A stretch of DNA of 41,769 nucleotides, from assembly GCA_964528445.1 (NCBI GenBank), contig CAZGSL010000017.1, positions 1-41,769 on the forward strand, read 5' to 3'. The position numbers and the translations under genes were made by a program. Under the pieces are notes generated by a model. The model saw nothing but the letters and a program-made list of their open reading frames with translations, was not told where the DNA came from and ran no database searches. Each line of letters opens with the position of its first letter. Position 1 is the first letter of the stretch. The stretch comes from JAXHMM01 sp964528445 (GTDB lineage Bacteria; Bacteroidota; Rhodothermia; Balneolales; Balneolaceae). Positions 7,279 to 14,965 of the stretch are shown here, one piece after another.

Positions 7279-8070
7279 CTAATTCCCCCTGTATTCCGGT
7301 TTGCGCTTCTCAAGGAAAGCCTGCACGCCCTCCTTGTAGTCGTGGGTCCGGCCCGCCTCGCTCTGCAGCTCCGCCTCCAGCTCCAGGTGCTCGTCCAGCG
7401 TATGCCCGAAGGAGCGGTTGACGGCGCGCTTGTAGAGCCCGAACCCGCGTGTGGGCATGGTGGCCAGCCTGGCGGCGGTGGCGCGCGCCTGCTCCATCAG
7501 CTCGTCGGGCTCCACGGCCTTGTAGACCAGTCCCATCTCCGCCGCTCGTTCGGCGGAGATTTTTTCGTCCAGCATGTAGAGCATGTTGGCGCGCTGCAGT
7601 CCGACCAGGCGCGGAAGCAGGAAGGTGCCCCCGCTGTCGGGAATAAGCCCGATTTTGCTGAACGACTGCACGAAGGAGGCCTCGGCGGAGGCGAAGACGA
7701 TGTCGCAGGAGAACGCGATGTTGGCCCCCGCTCCCGCGGCCGTGCCGTTCACCGCGCAGACCACGGGCTTCTCCAGGTGGCGGATGCCGCGGATGACCGG
7801 GTTGTAGCTCTCCCGGACGGTGTCGGAGAGCTCGTAGCCATCCTCCTCTTTTTCGCGCTCCACCACCTCCGGCAGATCCTGTCCGGCACAGAAGGCGCGA
7901 CCGCTGCCTGTCAGCAGCACGCAGCGGATTTCGTCGTCCGACCCGGCGCGATCGAGCGCCTCCTGCAGTTCGGCCGACATCGGTTCGATAAAGGCGTTCA
8001 GCTTGTCGGGACGGTCCAGGGTAATCGTCAGGATGCCGTCTCCCGTCTCGGTTTGCAGGTATTGAGGCAT
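7279..8070 (-). CDS. paaG: PaaG: ring-1,2-epoxyphenylacetyl-CoA isomerase
   Basis: This is a crotonase-family protein of 263 residues from the chosen ATG (MPQYLQTETG); an in-frame start 45 bases upstream would add an atypical tail. The PaaG signature FSKIGLIPDSGGTFLLPRLVG contains Asp145, matching the catalytic Asp136 of E. coli PaaG, and the first crotonase Glu is replaced. The oxyanion-hole segments are FCAGQDL and AAGAGAN. It converts the ring-1,2-epoxide of phenylacetyl-CoA into oxepin-CoA, the substrate of the PaaZ hydratase domain. It lies 127 bases downstream of paaD and is convergent with vapC. The second crotonase of the cluster (70-831) lacks this Asp, which is why the two are assigned differently. 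Confidence 0.93.
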   Translation of the reverse strand: MPQYLQTETGDGILTITLDRPDKLNAFIEPMSAELQEALDRAGSDDEIRCVLLTGSGRAFCAGQDLPEVVEREKEEDGYELSDTVRESYNPVIRGIRHLEKPVVCAVNGTAAGAGANIAFSCDIVFASAEASFVQSFSKIGLIPDSGGTFLLPRLVGLQRANMLYMLDEKISAERAAEMGLVYKAVEPDELMEQARATAARLATMPTRGFGLYKRAVNRSFGHTLDEHLELEAELQSEAGRTHDYKEGVQAFLEKRKPEYRGN

Positions 8071-8197
8071 GGCGTGGAAGTTTTGCTTGAAAGTCAACGC
8101 ATAAGATAGCCTCAAAAACAGAACGGAACAAAGGGGCGGGGCGATCAGGCGTGCTTCTACCTCGTCCGGCGCTGATCAACCGGCACGGCAGAGGCGA

Positions 8198-8707
8198 TCA
8201 AATGCATTTAAAGTGCTCGAACGGCTCCTCGCAGTCGTGGCAGTAGTACTGCGCCTTGCAGGCGGTGGAGCCGAATTCGCTCTGCAGTTCGGTCTCCAGG
8301 GAGTCGCAGTAGGGGCAGGGGACCACCTTGGAGCTTTTCAGGCTCTGCAGAAAATCGTCGTCCGGCGAGGTTTTACCGGGCGGGGCGATGCCGTACTCTT
8401 TCAGTTTGCCCCGGGCCTCCTCGGTCATCCAGTCGGTGGTCCAGGTCTCCGAAAAGTCCTTGACCACCTCGAAGTCTTCCACGTCCTCATTGGAGAGTTT
8501 CTTCCGGATCTCCTGTTCGATGGCCGCCATGGCCGGGCATCCGGAGTAGGTAGGCGTAATGCGGACGGTGAGCTGCCCGCTGCTGCGCTTTACCTCCCGG
8601 GCTATGCCCATCTCCACGATGTTCAGCACCGGAATTTCGGGATCGTGGACCTCCCTCAGGAAATCCCATATCTGTTCTTCGCTGTATGTGGCGGCCAGGT
8701 CGCTCAT
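8198..8707 (-). CDS. paaD: PaaD: phenylacetyl-CoA epoxidase accessory/maturation protein
   Basis: This 169-residue protein has an N-terminal MIP18/DUF59-type domain (residues about 10-90; VHDPEIPVLNIVEMGI and TPTYSGCPAM with the conserved cysteine). A C-terminal zinc-ribbon-like segment has two cysteine pairs (CPYC near residue 132 and CHDC near 159). This layout is that of PaaD, also called PaaJ in some annotations, which is required for assembly or metal-cluster maturation of the PaaABCE epoxidase. It is separated from paaC by a plus-strand membrane-protein gene, so paaD and paaG may have their own promoter in 8708-8871. No good minus-strand promoter stood out there. Confidence 0.93.
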   Translation of the reverse strand: MSDLAATYSEEQIWDFLREVHDPEIPVLNIVEMGIAREVKRSSGQLTVRITPTYSGCPAMAAIEQEIRKKLSNEDVEDFEVVKDFSETWTTDWMTEEARGKLKEYGIAPPGKTSPDDDFLQSLKSSKVVPCPYCDSLETELQSEFGSTACKAQYYCHDCEEPFEHFKCI

Positions 8708-8871
8708 GGATAGTTATAACGTTTAACGGGCCGGTATCGTGCCGTTCCCGGGGATTATCAATGCGGTTCGTAAGGTAGGACCTGCGCTTATCGCTTGCAA
8801 AACCGGCAGAACTTGATACATTAAACGGTCACACTGCTTCCGAACCTTAATCCCTCGGGGGGAATCACATT

Positions 8872-9378
8872 ATGATATCGACAAGCACGTTCTGGCGCAC
8901 GGTCGTCTCCGGAATCATCGCCACCTACGTCATGACCATGATCGCCTTTCTGCAGGGCGGACTCGGCCTGCCGGTGATCGACGTGGGACATTTTCTGACG
9001 GAGAGCTTCAATCGGGTTCACGAGGCCGATCCCTATTCGCTGGTGATGGGGAACCTCGCCTACTACGGGTTTGGCGTCATCCTGGCGCTGATCTGGGTGG
9101 TATTCCTTCAGACGAGGGTTCCCGGGAACTGGGTGCTCCACGGCGTTCTCTACGGCGTTATCATCTCTATCCTCTCCGCGCTGATCGTCTCGCCCCTGGT
9201 CTCCCTGGCGGGAGGCGACTATTTCGGGATCTTTTACATGGACACGTGGGTGCCGGGGCTGGTGCTGCTGGCCGGCCTGATCATGCACCTGGGTTACGGG
9301 CTGGCACTGACGCTCTGCCTGCACTACGCCGGCGTGAACGGGATTGACGCCTCCTACTCCCAGTCGGCGTCGGGGTAG
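8872..9378 (+). CDS. Four-helix integral membrane protein of unknown function
   Basis: This 168-residue protein has four hydrophobic segments at about residues 8-27, 58-80, 86-112 and 126-152, with few charges between them. I do not recognise a named family. A polar loop near residues 30-55 (VIDVGHFLTESFNRVHEADPYS) and a short GGDYFGIFYMDTW loop are the only non-membrane parts. It is on the strand opposite to the paa genes, between paaC and paaD, and its last 25 bases overlap the 3' end of paaC tail-to-tail. A weak promoter (TTGCAA, 16 bases, TACATT) ends at 8822. Uptake or efflux of an aromatic acid is a guess from location alone. Confidence 0.75.
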   Translation: MISTSTFWRTVVSGIIATYVMTMIAFLQGGLGLPVIDVGHFLTESFNRVHEADPYSLVMGNLAYYGFGVILALIWVVFLQTRVPGNWVLHGVLYGVIISILSALIVSPLVSLAGGDYFGIFYMDTWVPGLVLLAGLIMHLGYGLALTLCLHYAGVNGIDASYSQSASG

Positions 9379-10136
9379 GAGCGGCGCAGGTGCTGCATCT
9401 CGGCCAGCAGGTGACCCAGGAACTCGGTGTGGCGTCCCTGCCGGCCTCCCTCCGCCATATACTGGTCGGGATCGGGGTGCTCCAGGGTGGCCTCCTCCAG
9501 CACGCCTGAGACCATCTCTTCCCACGGCTCCTTCAGGGGAGCGGGGTCCGCCGCCAGGTTGTCGCCTGCCAGCACCTCTTCCACCTCGTCGCTGTAGAAA
9601 AGCTCACCGGTGTAGGTCCACAGCTCGTCAAAGGCCTCCTGTACCCGACGGTGACTCTCCTCCGTGCCGTCGCCGAGCCGCAGTACCCACTCGCGGCTGT
9701 GGCGCAGGTGGTATTTGGTCTCTTTCAAGTGTTTGGAGGCCATGCCCGCCAGCTGTTCGTCGTCCACCTCCTCCAGCTCCTTATAGAGCAGGTAGCTGTA
9801 GGCACTGAAGAGGAACTGCCGGGCGATGGTAAAACCGAAATCACCCTTCGGCAGCTCCACCATCTTGACGTTAACGTACTCCACGTCGTTGCGGAAATAG
9901 ACGATGTCGTCCTTGCCGCGCCCCTCGCCCTCGATCTCCGCGGCGTGATCATAGAGATGGGCGGCGTGCCCGATGTCGTCGAGCGCGATGTTGGCCAGGG
10001 CGATATCCTCTTCCAGGATGGGGCCGTGCCCGCACCACTCGGAGAGCCGGTGTCCCAGGATCAGCCGGTCGTCCGCCAGCCGAAGCAGGTATCGATACAG
10101 CGCCTTCTCCTTCGTGAGGGTCTCGGTAGTGCTCAT
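9354..10136 (-). CDS. paaC: PaaC: structural subunit of the ring-1,2-phenylacetyl-CoA epoxidase
   Basis: This 260-residue ferritin-like helical protein matches PaaC. It keeps ILGHRLSEWCGHGPILEEDIALANIALDDIGHA and KHLKETKYHLRHSREWVLRLGDGT but, like other PaaC proteins, lacks a complete di-iron ligand set. It supports PaaA in the epoxidase complex and does not carry the catalytic centre. Its ATG overlaps the paaB stop by four bases (ATGA), so the two are translationally coupled. Its 3' end overlaps the oppositely oriented membrane-protein gene by 25 bases. Confidence 0.94.
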   Translation of the reverse strand: MSTTETLTKEKALYRYLLRLADDRLILGHRLSEWCGHGPILEEDIALANIALDDIGHAAHLYDHAAEIEGEGRGKDDIVYFRNDVEYVNVKMVELPKGDFGFTIARQFLFSAYSYLLYKELEEVDDEQLAGMASKHLKETKYHLRHSREWVLRLGDGTEESHRRVQEAFDELWTYTGELFYSDEVEEVLAGDNLAADPAPLKEPWEEMVSGVLEEATLEHPDPDQYMAEGGRQGRHTEFLGHLLAEMQHLRRSYPDADWE

Positions 10137-10447
10137 GATCGTTTTTTGACGGCTCGGGGTACGTTGTAGAACTGCGGATGCCGGTAGGGCTTGTCGTCGG
10201 CCGGATCGAAGAAGGGGCCCTCGTCATCCGGCTTGGAGGCGGTGATCTGCTCGGTGGGCACGACCCAGATGTTGGTTGCCTCCTTTCTGCGTGAATAGAC
10301 GTCACGCGCGTTCTGAAGCGCGATTTCGGCGTCAGGGGCGTGCAGGCTCCCGGCGTGTTCATGCGGTTTGCCGTTCCGGGGCTGCGTGAAAACTTCCCAG
10401 AGCGGCCACTGGGTATCCTTGTAGTTCTTTTCGTCCTCTTCGCTCAT
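10133..10447 (-). CDS. paaB: PaaB: small subunit of the ring-1,2-phenylacetyl-CoA epoxidase
   Basis: This 104-residue protein begins MSEEDEKNYKDTQWPLWEVF, with the PaaB hallmark WPLWEVFTQPRNGKPHEHAGSLHAPDAE followed by ALQNARDVYSRRKEATNIWVVP. PaaB bridges PaaAC heterodimers in the epoxidase. The frame is open further upstream, but that extension runs into paaA and does not resemble PaaB, so I start at the ATG 35 bases after the paaA stop. It is coupled to paaC by a four-base overlap. Confidence 0.94.
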   Translation of the reverse strand: MSEEDEKNYKDTQWPLWEVFTQPRNGKPHEHAGSLHAPDAEIALQNARDVYSRRKEATNIWVVPTEQITASKPDDEGPFFDPADDKPYRHPQFYNVPRAVKKRS

Positions 10448-10482
10448 GGCATGTCGCTTGTTGGATGTTGCTGCGGGGGGCG

Positions 10483-11427
10483 TCAGGAGGCCTTCTCCCT
10501 GCGGAGGCGCTGCTTGCGCGCGTATTCGTCGGCCGCTTCGCGGACCCACCGTCCCTTTTCGTGGGCTTCCCGTCGCGCTTTCATTCGCTCACGGTTCATG
10601 GGGCCGTTGCCCTTCACCACGTTCCAGAATTCGTCCCAGTCGATTTCGCCGAACTCCCAGTGGCCGGTCTCCTCGTTGTATTCCAGGTCGGGATCGGGGA
10701 TCTCCAGTCCCACGGCGTGAGCTTCGGCGACGTGGCGGTCCACGAAACTCTGGCGGAGCTCGTCGTTGGTTTTCAGCTTGACGCCCCATTTGAGCAGCTC
10801 CGCGCTGTTGGGGGAATCCTCGTCGTGGGGGCCGAACATCATCAGGGTGGGCCACCACCACCGGTTCACCGCGTCCTGTACCATCTCCTGCTGCTCGGGC
10901 GTTCCGTCGGCCATGGTGGCCACCATTTCGTACCCCTGCTTCTTGTGAAAACTCTCCTCCTTGCAGATACGGATCATGGCCCGGGAATAGGGGCCGTAGG
11001 AGGATCTTGCCAGCATGGTCTGGTTGATGATGGCCGCCCCGTCGACCAGCCAGCCGATCACCGCGACGTCGGCCCACGAGAGAGTGGGATAATTGAAAAT
11101 ACTGGAGTATTTGGCCTTGCCGGTGAGCAGCTGGTCGACCATCTCGTCCCGGCTGATGCCGAGCGTTTCGGTGGCGCTGTAGAGGTAGAGCCCGTGGCCG
11201 GCCTCGTCCTGCACCTTGGAGAGCAGCACCAGCTTGCGCTTGAGGGAGGGCGCCCGGGTGATCCAGTTCCCCTCCGGCAGCATCCCCACGATCTCGGAGT
11301 GGGCGTGCTGTGACATCATCCGGATCAGTTGCTGCCGGTAGCGGTCCGGCATCCACTCTTTCGGCTCGATCTTCTCGCCGTTGTCGATGCGCTCCTGGAA
11401 GGCTTCCTGTTTCTCCTCGTCAGCCAT
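10483..11427 (-). CDS. paaA: PaaA: catalytic di-iron subunit of the ring-1,2-phenylacetyl-CoA epoxidase
   Basis: This 314-residue protein (start MADEEKQEAF) carries the complete di-iron ligand set: Glu45 (HAHSEIVG), Glu75 and His78 (QDEAGHG), Asp129 (WLVDGAA), Glu158 and His161 (KEESFHK). Every position is shifted by three from the E. coli PaaA ligands Glu42, Glu72, His75, Asp126, Glu155 and His158. It inserts one oxygen atom of O2 into the aromatic ring of phenylacetyl-CoA. An in-frame start 54 bases upstream is possible but adds a non-homologous tail. It is the promoter-proximal gene of paaABC and is divergent from hpd. The electron-donating reductase PaaE is not found in the window. Confidence 0.95.
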   Translation of the reverse strand: MADEEKQEAFQERIDNGEKIEPKEWMPDRYRQQLIRMMSQHAHSEIVGMLPEGNWITRAPSLKRKLVLLSKVQDEAGHGLYLYSATETLGISRDEMVDQLLTGKAKYSSIFNYPTLSWADVAVIGWLVDGAAIINQTMLARSSYGPYSRAMIRICKEESFHKKQGYEMVATMADGTPEQQEMVQDAVNRWWWPTLMMFGPHDEDSPNSAELLKWGVKLKTNDELRQSFVDRHVAEAHAVGLEIPDPDLEYNEETGHWEFGEIDWDEFWNVVKGNGPMNRERMKARREAHEKGRWVREAADEYARKQRLRREKAS

Positions 11428-11461
11428 GTGGGTGGTATTTGGTTTGCAGTTACAGTCTCTT

Positions 11462-11490
11462 AACATAGAGAGGCCAGGCAAAATTCACAA
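11462..11490 (-). promoter_or_regulatory. Candidate paaA promoter
   Basis: On the minus strand TTGTGA (11490-11485) and TATGTT (11467-11462) are 17 bases apart and end 34 bases before the paaA ATG. Each box matches four of six sigma70 consensus bases. It is the best-spaced pair I found in the divergent gap. Confidence 0.35.
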
Positions 11491-11562
11491 GTTCCCCGGG
11501 TTAAAAGATGTTTAAAAAGGCCAGGATAGCTCCCGACGAGCCGGCCGGTAAGAAAATGGAAT

Positions 11563-11591
11563 TTGAGTCGTTACAGGCAGGGTACTATATT
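11563..11591 (+). promoter_or_regulatory. Candidate hpd promoter
   Basis: TTGAGT (11563-11568), a 17-base spacer and TATATT (11586-11591) form a sigma70-like promoter. The expected start near 11598 leaves a leader of about 38 bases that contains the purine-rich GAGGGCTGAGG ribosome binding site. A second pair (TTGTGA at 11595-11600, 17 bases, TATAAC at 11618-11623) would leave almost no leader, so the first is preferred. Confidence 0.45.
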
Positions 11592-11635
11592 GCTTTGTGA
11601 AACGAATCAACGCTGAATATAACGAGGGCTGAGGT

Positions 11636-12781
11636 ATGAGCAAGGCAAGTGAAGGCACGGCTACCCTGGAGCGTCCCGTCGAGGAGAAGTTTGACGATCA
11701 CCTGGGGCTGCAGGACGTGGATTACATCGAGCATTACGTGGGCAACGCCAAGCAGGCCGCCCATTTTTACCAGTCGGTCTTCGGATTCGAGATGAAGGCG
11801 TTCAGCGGACTGGAAACCGGGGTGCGGGACCGCGTCTCCTACTACCTCGAACAGGGGAACATCCGGTTCGTATTGACCGGCGCTCTTACCTTCGACTCCC
11901 CGATCGCCCGGCACGTGGCCCGGCACGGGGACGGCGTGCGGGATATCGCCATGCATGTTGAGGACGTGGACCGCGCCTACCGGGAGTCGGTCAAGCGCGG
12001 AGCCGAAAGCGTGGAGGAGCCGCACGACCTGAGCGACGAGCACGGCACGATCCGCAAGGCCGCGATCCGGACCTACGGGGATACCATCCATTCGCTGATC
12101 AGCCGCGTGAATTACGACGGGATCTTCTTGCCCGGCTTCGAACCCAGGGAATCTCCCCTGGAGGCGGAGCCCGTGGGGGTACAGTACGTGGACCACTGCG
12201 TGGGCAACGTACAGCTGGGCAGGATGAACGACTGGGTGGACTTTTACCGGGACGTCATGGGCTTTACCCAGTACATCCACTTTGACGACCGGGACATCTC
12301 GACCGAGTATTCCGCGCTCATGTCGAAAGTGATGGCCGGGGGACGAGGCATGATCAAGTTTCCCATCAACGAACCGGCCGAAGGGAAAAAGAAATCGCAG
12401 ATCGAGGAGTACCTTGAGTATTACGAGGGTCCGGGCGTGCAGCATATCGCGCTGCTGACGGGCGACATTATCGAAACGGTGAGCGAGCTGCAGGACCGGG
12501 GACTGGAGTTTCTCCACGTGCCGACCACCTACTACGAGGAGCTGGAGGATCGCGTCGGCAGCATCGAGGAGCCGGTGGACCGCCTGGCCGAGCTGGGTAT
12601 CCTGGTGGACCGGGACGACGAGGGATACCTGCTGCAGATTTTCACCAAGCCCCTGGTGGACCGCCCCACGCTCTTTTTTGAAATCATTCAGCGCAAGGGT
12701 GCCCGCGGCTTTGGCAAGGGCAATTTCAAGGCGCTGTTCGAGGCGATCGAGCGCGAGCAGGAACAGCGGGGCAACCTGTAA
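11636..12781 (+). CDS. hpd: 4-hydroxyphenylpyruvate dioxygenase
   Basis: This 381-residue protein has two vicinal-oxygen-chelate halves. The C-terminal half holds the Fe(II) facial triad His187 (VDHCVGN), His270 (VQHIALL) and Glu349 (FFEIIQR). The C-terminal helix GFGKGNFKALFEAIEREQ is the family lid that closes the active site. It converts 4-hydroxyphenylpyruvate and O2 to homogentisate and CO2, the substrate of the next gene. The ATG follows a GAGG-type ribosome binding site. It is divergent from paaA, which places tyrosine and phenylacetate breakdown back to back. Confidence 0.96.
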   Translation: MSKASEGTATLERPVEEKFDDHLGLQDVDYIEHYVGNAKQAAHFYQSVFGFEMKAFSGLETGVRDRVSYYLEQGNIRFVLTGALTFDSPIARHVARHGDGVRDIAMHVEDVDRAYRESVKRGAESVEEPHDLSDEHGTIRKAAIRTYGDTIHSLISRVNYDGIFLPGFEPRESPLEAEPVGVQYVDHCVGNVQLGRMNDWVDFYRDVMGFTQYIHFDDRDISTEYSALMSKVMAGGRGMIKFPINEPAEGKKKSQIEEYLEYYEGPGVQHIALLTGDIIETVSELQDRGLEFLHVPTTYYEELEDRVGSIEEPVDRLAELGILVDRDDEGYLLQIFTKPLVDRPTLFFEIIQRKGARGFGKGNFKALFEAIEREQEQRGNL

Positions 12782-12795
12782 AGAACCGCTTCCCG

Positions 12796-12809
12796 CCGGG
12801 CGCGCCCGG
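12796..12809. repeat. Perfect 14-base GC palindrome between hpd and hmgA
   Basis: CCGGGCGCGCCCGG is fully self-complementary and lies 15 bases after the hpd stop. No T-run follows, so it is not an intrinsic terminator. A protein-binding site or a 3'-end structure is possible. Confidence 0.4.
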
Positions 12810-12855
12810 GCAGGGCATCGGCGAACGCGGCAATCACAACCACGGAGGTACCGTT

Positions 12856-14022
12856 ATGATCTACCATCAGCTGGGAAACATACCGCAAAAGCGCCACACC
12901 CAATTTCGGCGCCCCGACGGGGAACTCTACCAGGAACACCTCTTCGGCGCGGAGGGATTTCACGGATCCTCCTCCCTGATGTACCACCACAATCCGCCGA
13001 CGCGGGTCCGCAAGGTGGAGAAGGGGCCGGAAGCGAAGATCGAAAAGTGGGAAGAGGAGATGTTCCGCCACCACCACCTGCGCACGGCGGACGTGGCCGA
13101 GGGGGGAGACCCGGTTATGGGACGCAAGGTGCTGCTCTACAACGATGACATCCAGATCGGGGTCGCGCGTCCCACCGAGGAGATGGACTATTTCTACAAA
13201 AACGGGGAGCACGACGAGCTGCTCTTTATCCATGAGGGCGAGGGACATGTCCAGACCATGTTCGGCCGGCTGGAATTCGGCTACGGCGACTACATTTTCA
13301 TCCCGCGGGGCACCATCTACCGGGTGCACTTCGAGACCGACCGCAACCGGATGCTGACGGTCGACTCCACCGGTCCGATCGAGGTGCCCGACCGCTACCT
13401 GTCGGACCTGGGTCAGTTCATGGAGAACAGCCCGTACTGCGAGCGCGACATACGCCGCCCTGACGGCCCCCTCTTTACCGACGAGGAGGGCGAGTTTGAG
13501 GTGAAAATCAAGAAACAGGGCCGCTACACCTCCTACTGGTACGAACACCACCCCTTCGACGTGGTGGGCTGGGACGGCTACCTCTACCCGTGGATCTTCA
13601 ACATCAAGGATTTCGAGCCGATCACCGGGCGCGTCCACCAGCCCCCGCCCGTGCACCAGACCTTCGAGGGGACCAACTACGTGGTCTGCTCCTTCTGTCC
13701 CCGCAAGTTCGACTATCACCCGCTCTCCATCCCCGCGCCCTACGCGCACTCCAACGTCGATTCCGACGAGGTGCTCTACTACGTGGAGGGCGACTTCATG
13801 AGCAGGAAGGGGGTGGAGGAGGCCAGCATCACCCACCACCCCGGCGGCATTCCGCACGGGCCGCATCCCGGCAAGTACGAGGGAAGCATCGGAAAGGAGG
13901 AGACCGACGAGTACGCTGTGATGATCGACACGTTCCGTCCCCTGCACCCCACCATGGAGGCGGCGAAGCTGGACGACGAAACCTATCCCTACAGCTGGCA
14001 CGAGGGGGAAGAGGAGGGCTGA
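12856..14022 (+). CDS. hmgA: Homogentisate 1,2-dioxygenase
   Basis: This 388-residue cupin-type dioxygenase has the expected iron ligands in the C-terminal half: His298 and Glu305 (AHSNVDSDEVLYYVEG) and His334 (GGIPHGPHPG). The 36-residue spacing between the two histidines equals that of human HGD (His335 and His371). It is shorter than the human enzyme at its N-terminus, as is common in bacterial members. It opens homogentisate to 4-maleylacetoacetate. A strong GGAGG ribosome binding site precedes the ATG. The following genes of the route, maleylacetoacetate isomerase and fumarylacetoacetase, are not here; the next gene points the other way. Confidence 0.94.
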   Translation: MIYHQLGNIPQKRHTQFRRPDGELYQEHLFGAEGFHGSSSLMYHHNPPTRVRKVEKGPEAKIEKWEEEMFRHHHLRTADVAEGGDPVMGRKVLLYNDDIQIGVARPTEEMDYFYKNGEHDELLFIHEGEGHVQTMFGRLEFGYGDYIFIPRGTIYRVHFETDRNRMLTVDSTGPIEVPDRYLSDLGQFMENSPYCERDIRRPDGPLFTDEEGEFEVKIKKQGRYTSYWYEHHPFDVVGWDGYLYPWIFNIKDFEPITGRVHQPPPVHQTFEGTNYVVCSFCPRKFDYHPLSIPAPYAHSNVDSDEVLYYVEGDFMSRKGVEEASITHHPGGIPHGPHPGKYEGSIGKEETDEYAVMIDTFRPLHPTMEAAKLDDETYPYSWHEGEEEG

Positions 14023-14043
14023 ATCGAAGCGGGGGAGCAGGAT

Positions 14044-14844
14044 TCAGTTTCCCTCGCCCCGGATCTCTCCCGTCATGGGCACGAAACGCACCGGGATGAT
14101 GCTCTCCTCCCGGATCTCGCCGCTCTTGTCCTTGGTCACGCGCACCAGCATCTGAACGGCATTCTCCTGGCCCATCGGCATGATCAGGACGCCTTCCGGA
14201 CGGAGCTGATCCAGCAGCGGCTGGGGTATCTCCGGCGCGGCGGCCGTCAGTATGATCCGATCGAACGGCGCGTGCTCCTCCCACCCTTTGTAGCCGTCGC
14301 CGATCCGGCTCTCGATGGTGTGATAGCCCAGCCGCTCAAAACGCTCCCGGGCCTGCTTTCCGAGGGCCTCCCGTATTTCAATGGTATAGATCCGCGGGGT
14401 GATCTCCGAGAGTACGGCGGCCTGGTAGCCGCTGCCCGTGCCGATCTCAAGTACCTTGTCGCCTTCGCCCACCTCCAGCAGCTCGGTCATGTATCCCACA
14501 ATGAACGGCTGGGAGATGGTCTGCCCCTGTCCGATGGGAAGGGCGGAGTTTACGTAGGCGCTGGGACGCTGGCTCTGCGGCATGAAGAGGTGGCGGGGCA
14601 CTTCCCGCATGGCCTCCAGCACCTCCTCGTCGCTCACTCCCTCGGCGCGCACGCCCTCCTCGACGAGCCGGGCACGCTCCTCCGACCGCTCCTCGAAACG
14701 AGGCTTGCTCCAGGTCAGCGTGTCGCCCCCGACAACTACCGTGTCGGTCACCGTATGGTCGGCCGACTGCTGCTGGGCGTGGGACAGCCCCGGCAGCAGG
14801 GCGACCGCCCATGCCAGAACGGATATGCAGATTATTGCTCTCAT
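14044..14844 (-). CDS. pcm: Protein-L-isoaspartate O-methyltransferase with signal peptide (periplasmic Pcm)
   Basis: This 266-residue protein starts with a signal peptide (basic MR, hydrophobic core IICISVLAWAVALLPG, likely cleavage after LSHA). A linker leads to a complete isoaspartyl methyltransferase domain from about residue 60: ALPIGQGQTISQPFIVGYM is the substrate-binding signature and VLEIGTGSGYQ the SAM-binding loop. It methylates isoaspartyl residues in aged proteins. The signal peptide implies action in the periplasm, unlike the cytosolic E. coli enzyme. I start at MRAII because the longer upstream frame would bury the signal peptide. It is convergent with hmgA, 21 bases apart. Confidence 0.9.
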   Translation of the reverse strand: MRAIICISVLAWAVALLPGLSHAQQQSADHTVTDTVVVGGDTLTWSKPRFEERSEERARLVEEGVRAEGVSDEEVLEAMREVPRHLFMPQSQRPSAYVNSALPIGQGQTISQPFIVGYMTELLEVGEGDKVLEIGTGSGYQAAVLSEITPRIYTIEIREALGKQARERFERLGYHTIESRIGDGYKGWEEHAPFDRIILTAAAPEIPQPLLDQLRPEGVLIMPMGQENAVQMLVRVTKDKSGEIREESIIPVRFVPMTGEIRGEGN

Positions 14845-14965
14845 TGCTTGTTCCAGAACAACAGGCCGGGAAGCTCCATTCGCCCCCGCAGCCCGCATTT
14901 GCCTTTTCACCGGTGATGGCCTAAAATAGTCTTCGTAACGGACATCCCCTAAAAAGGCGGTTCCC

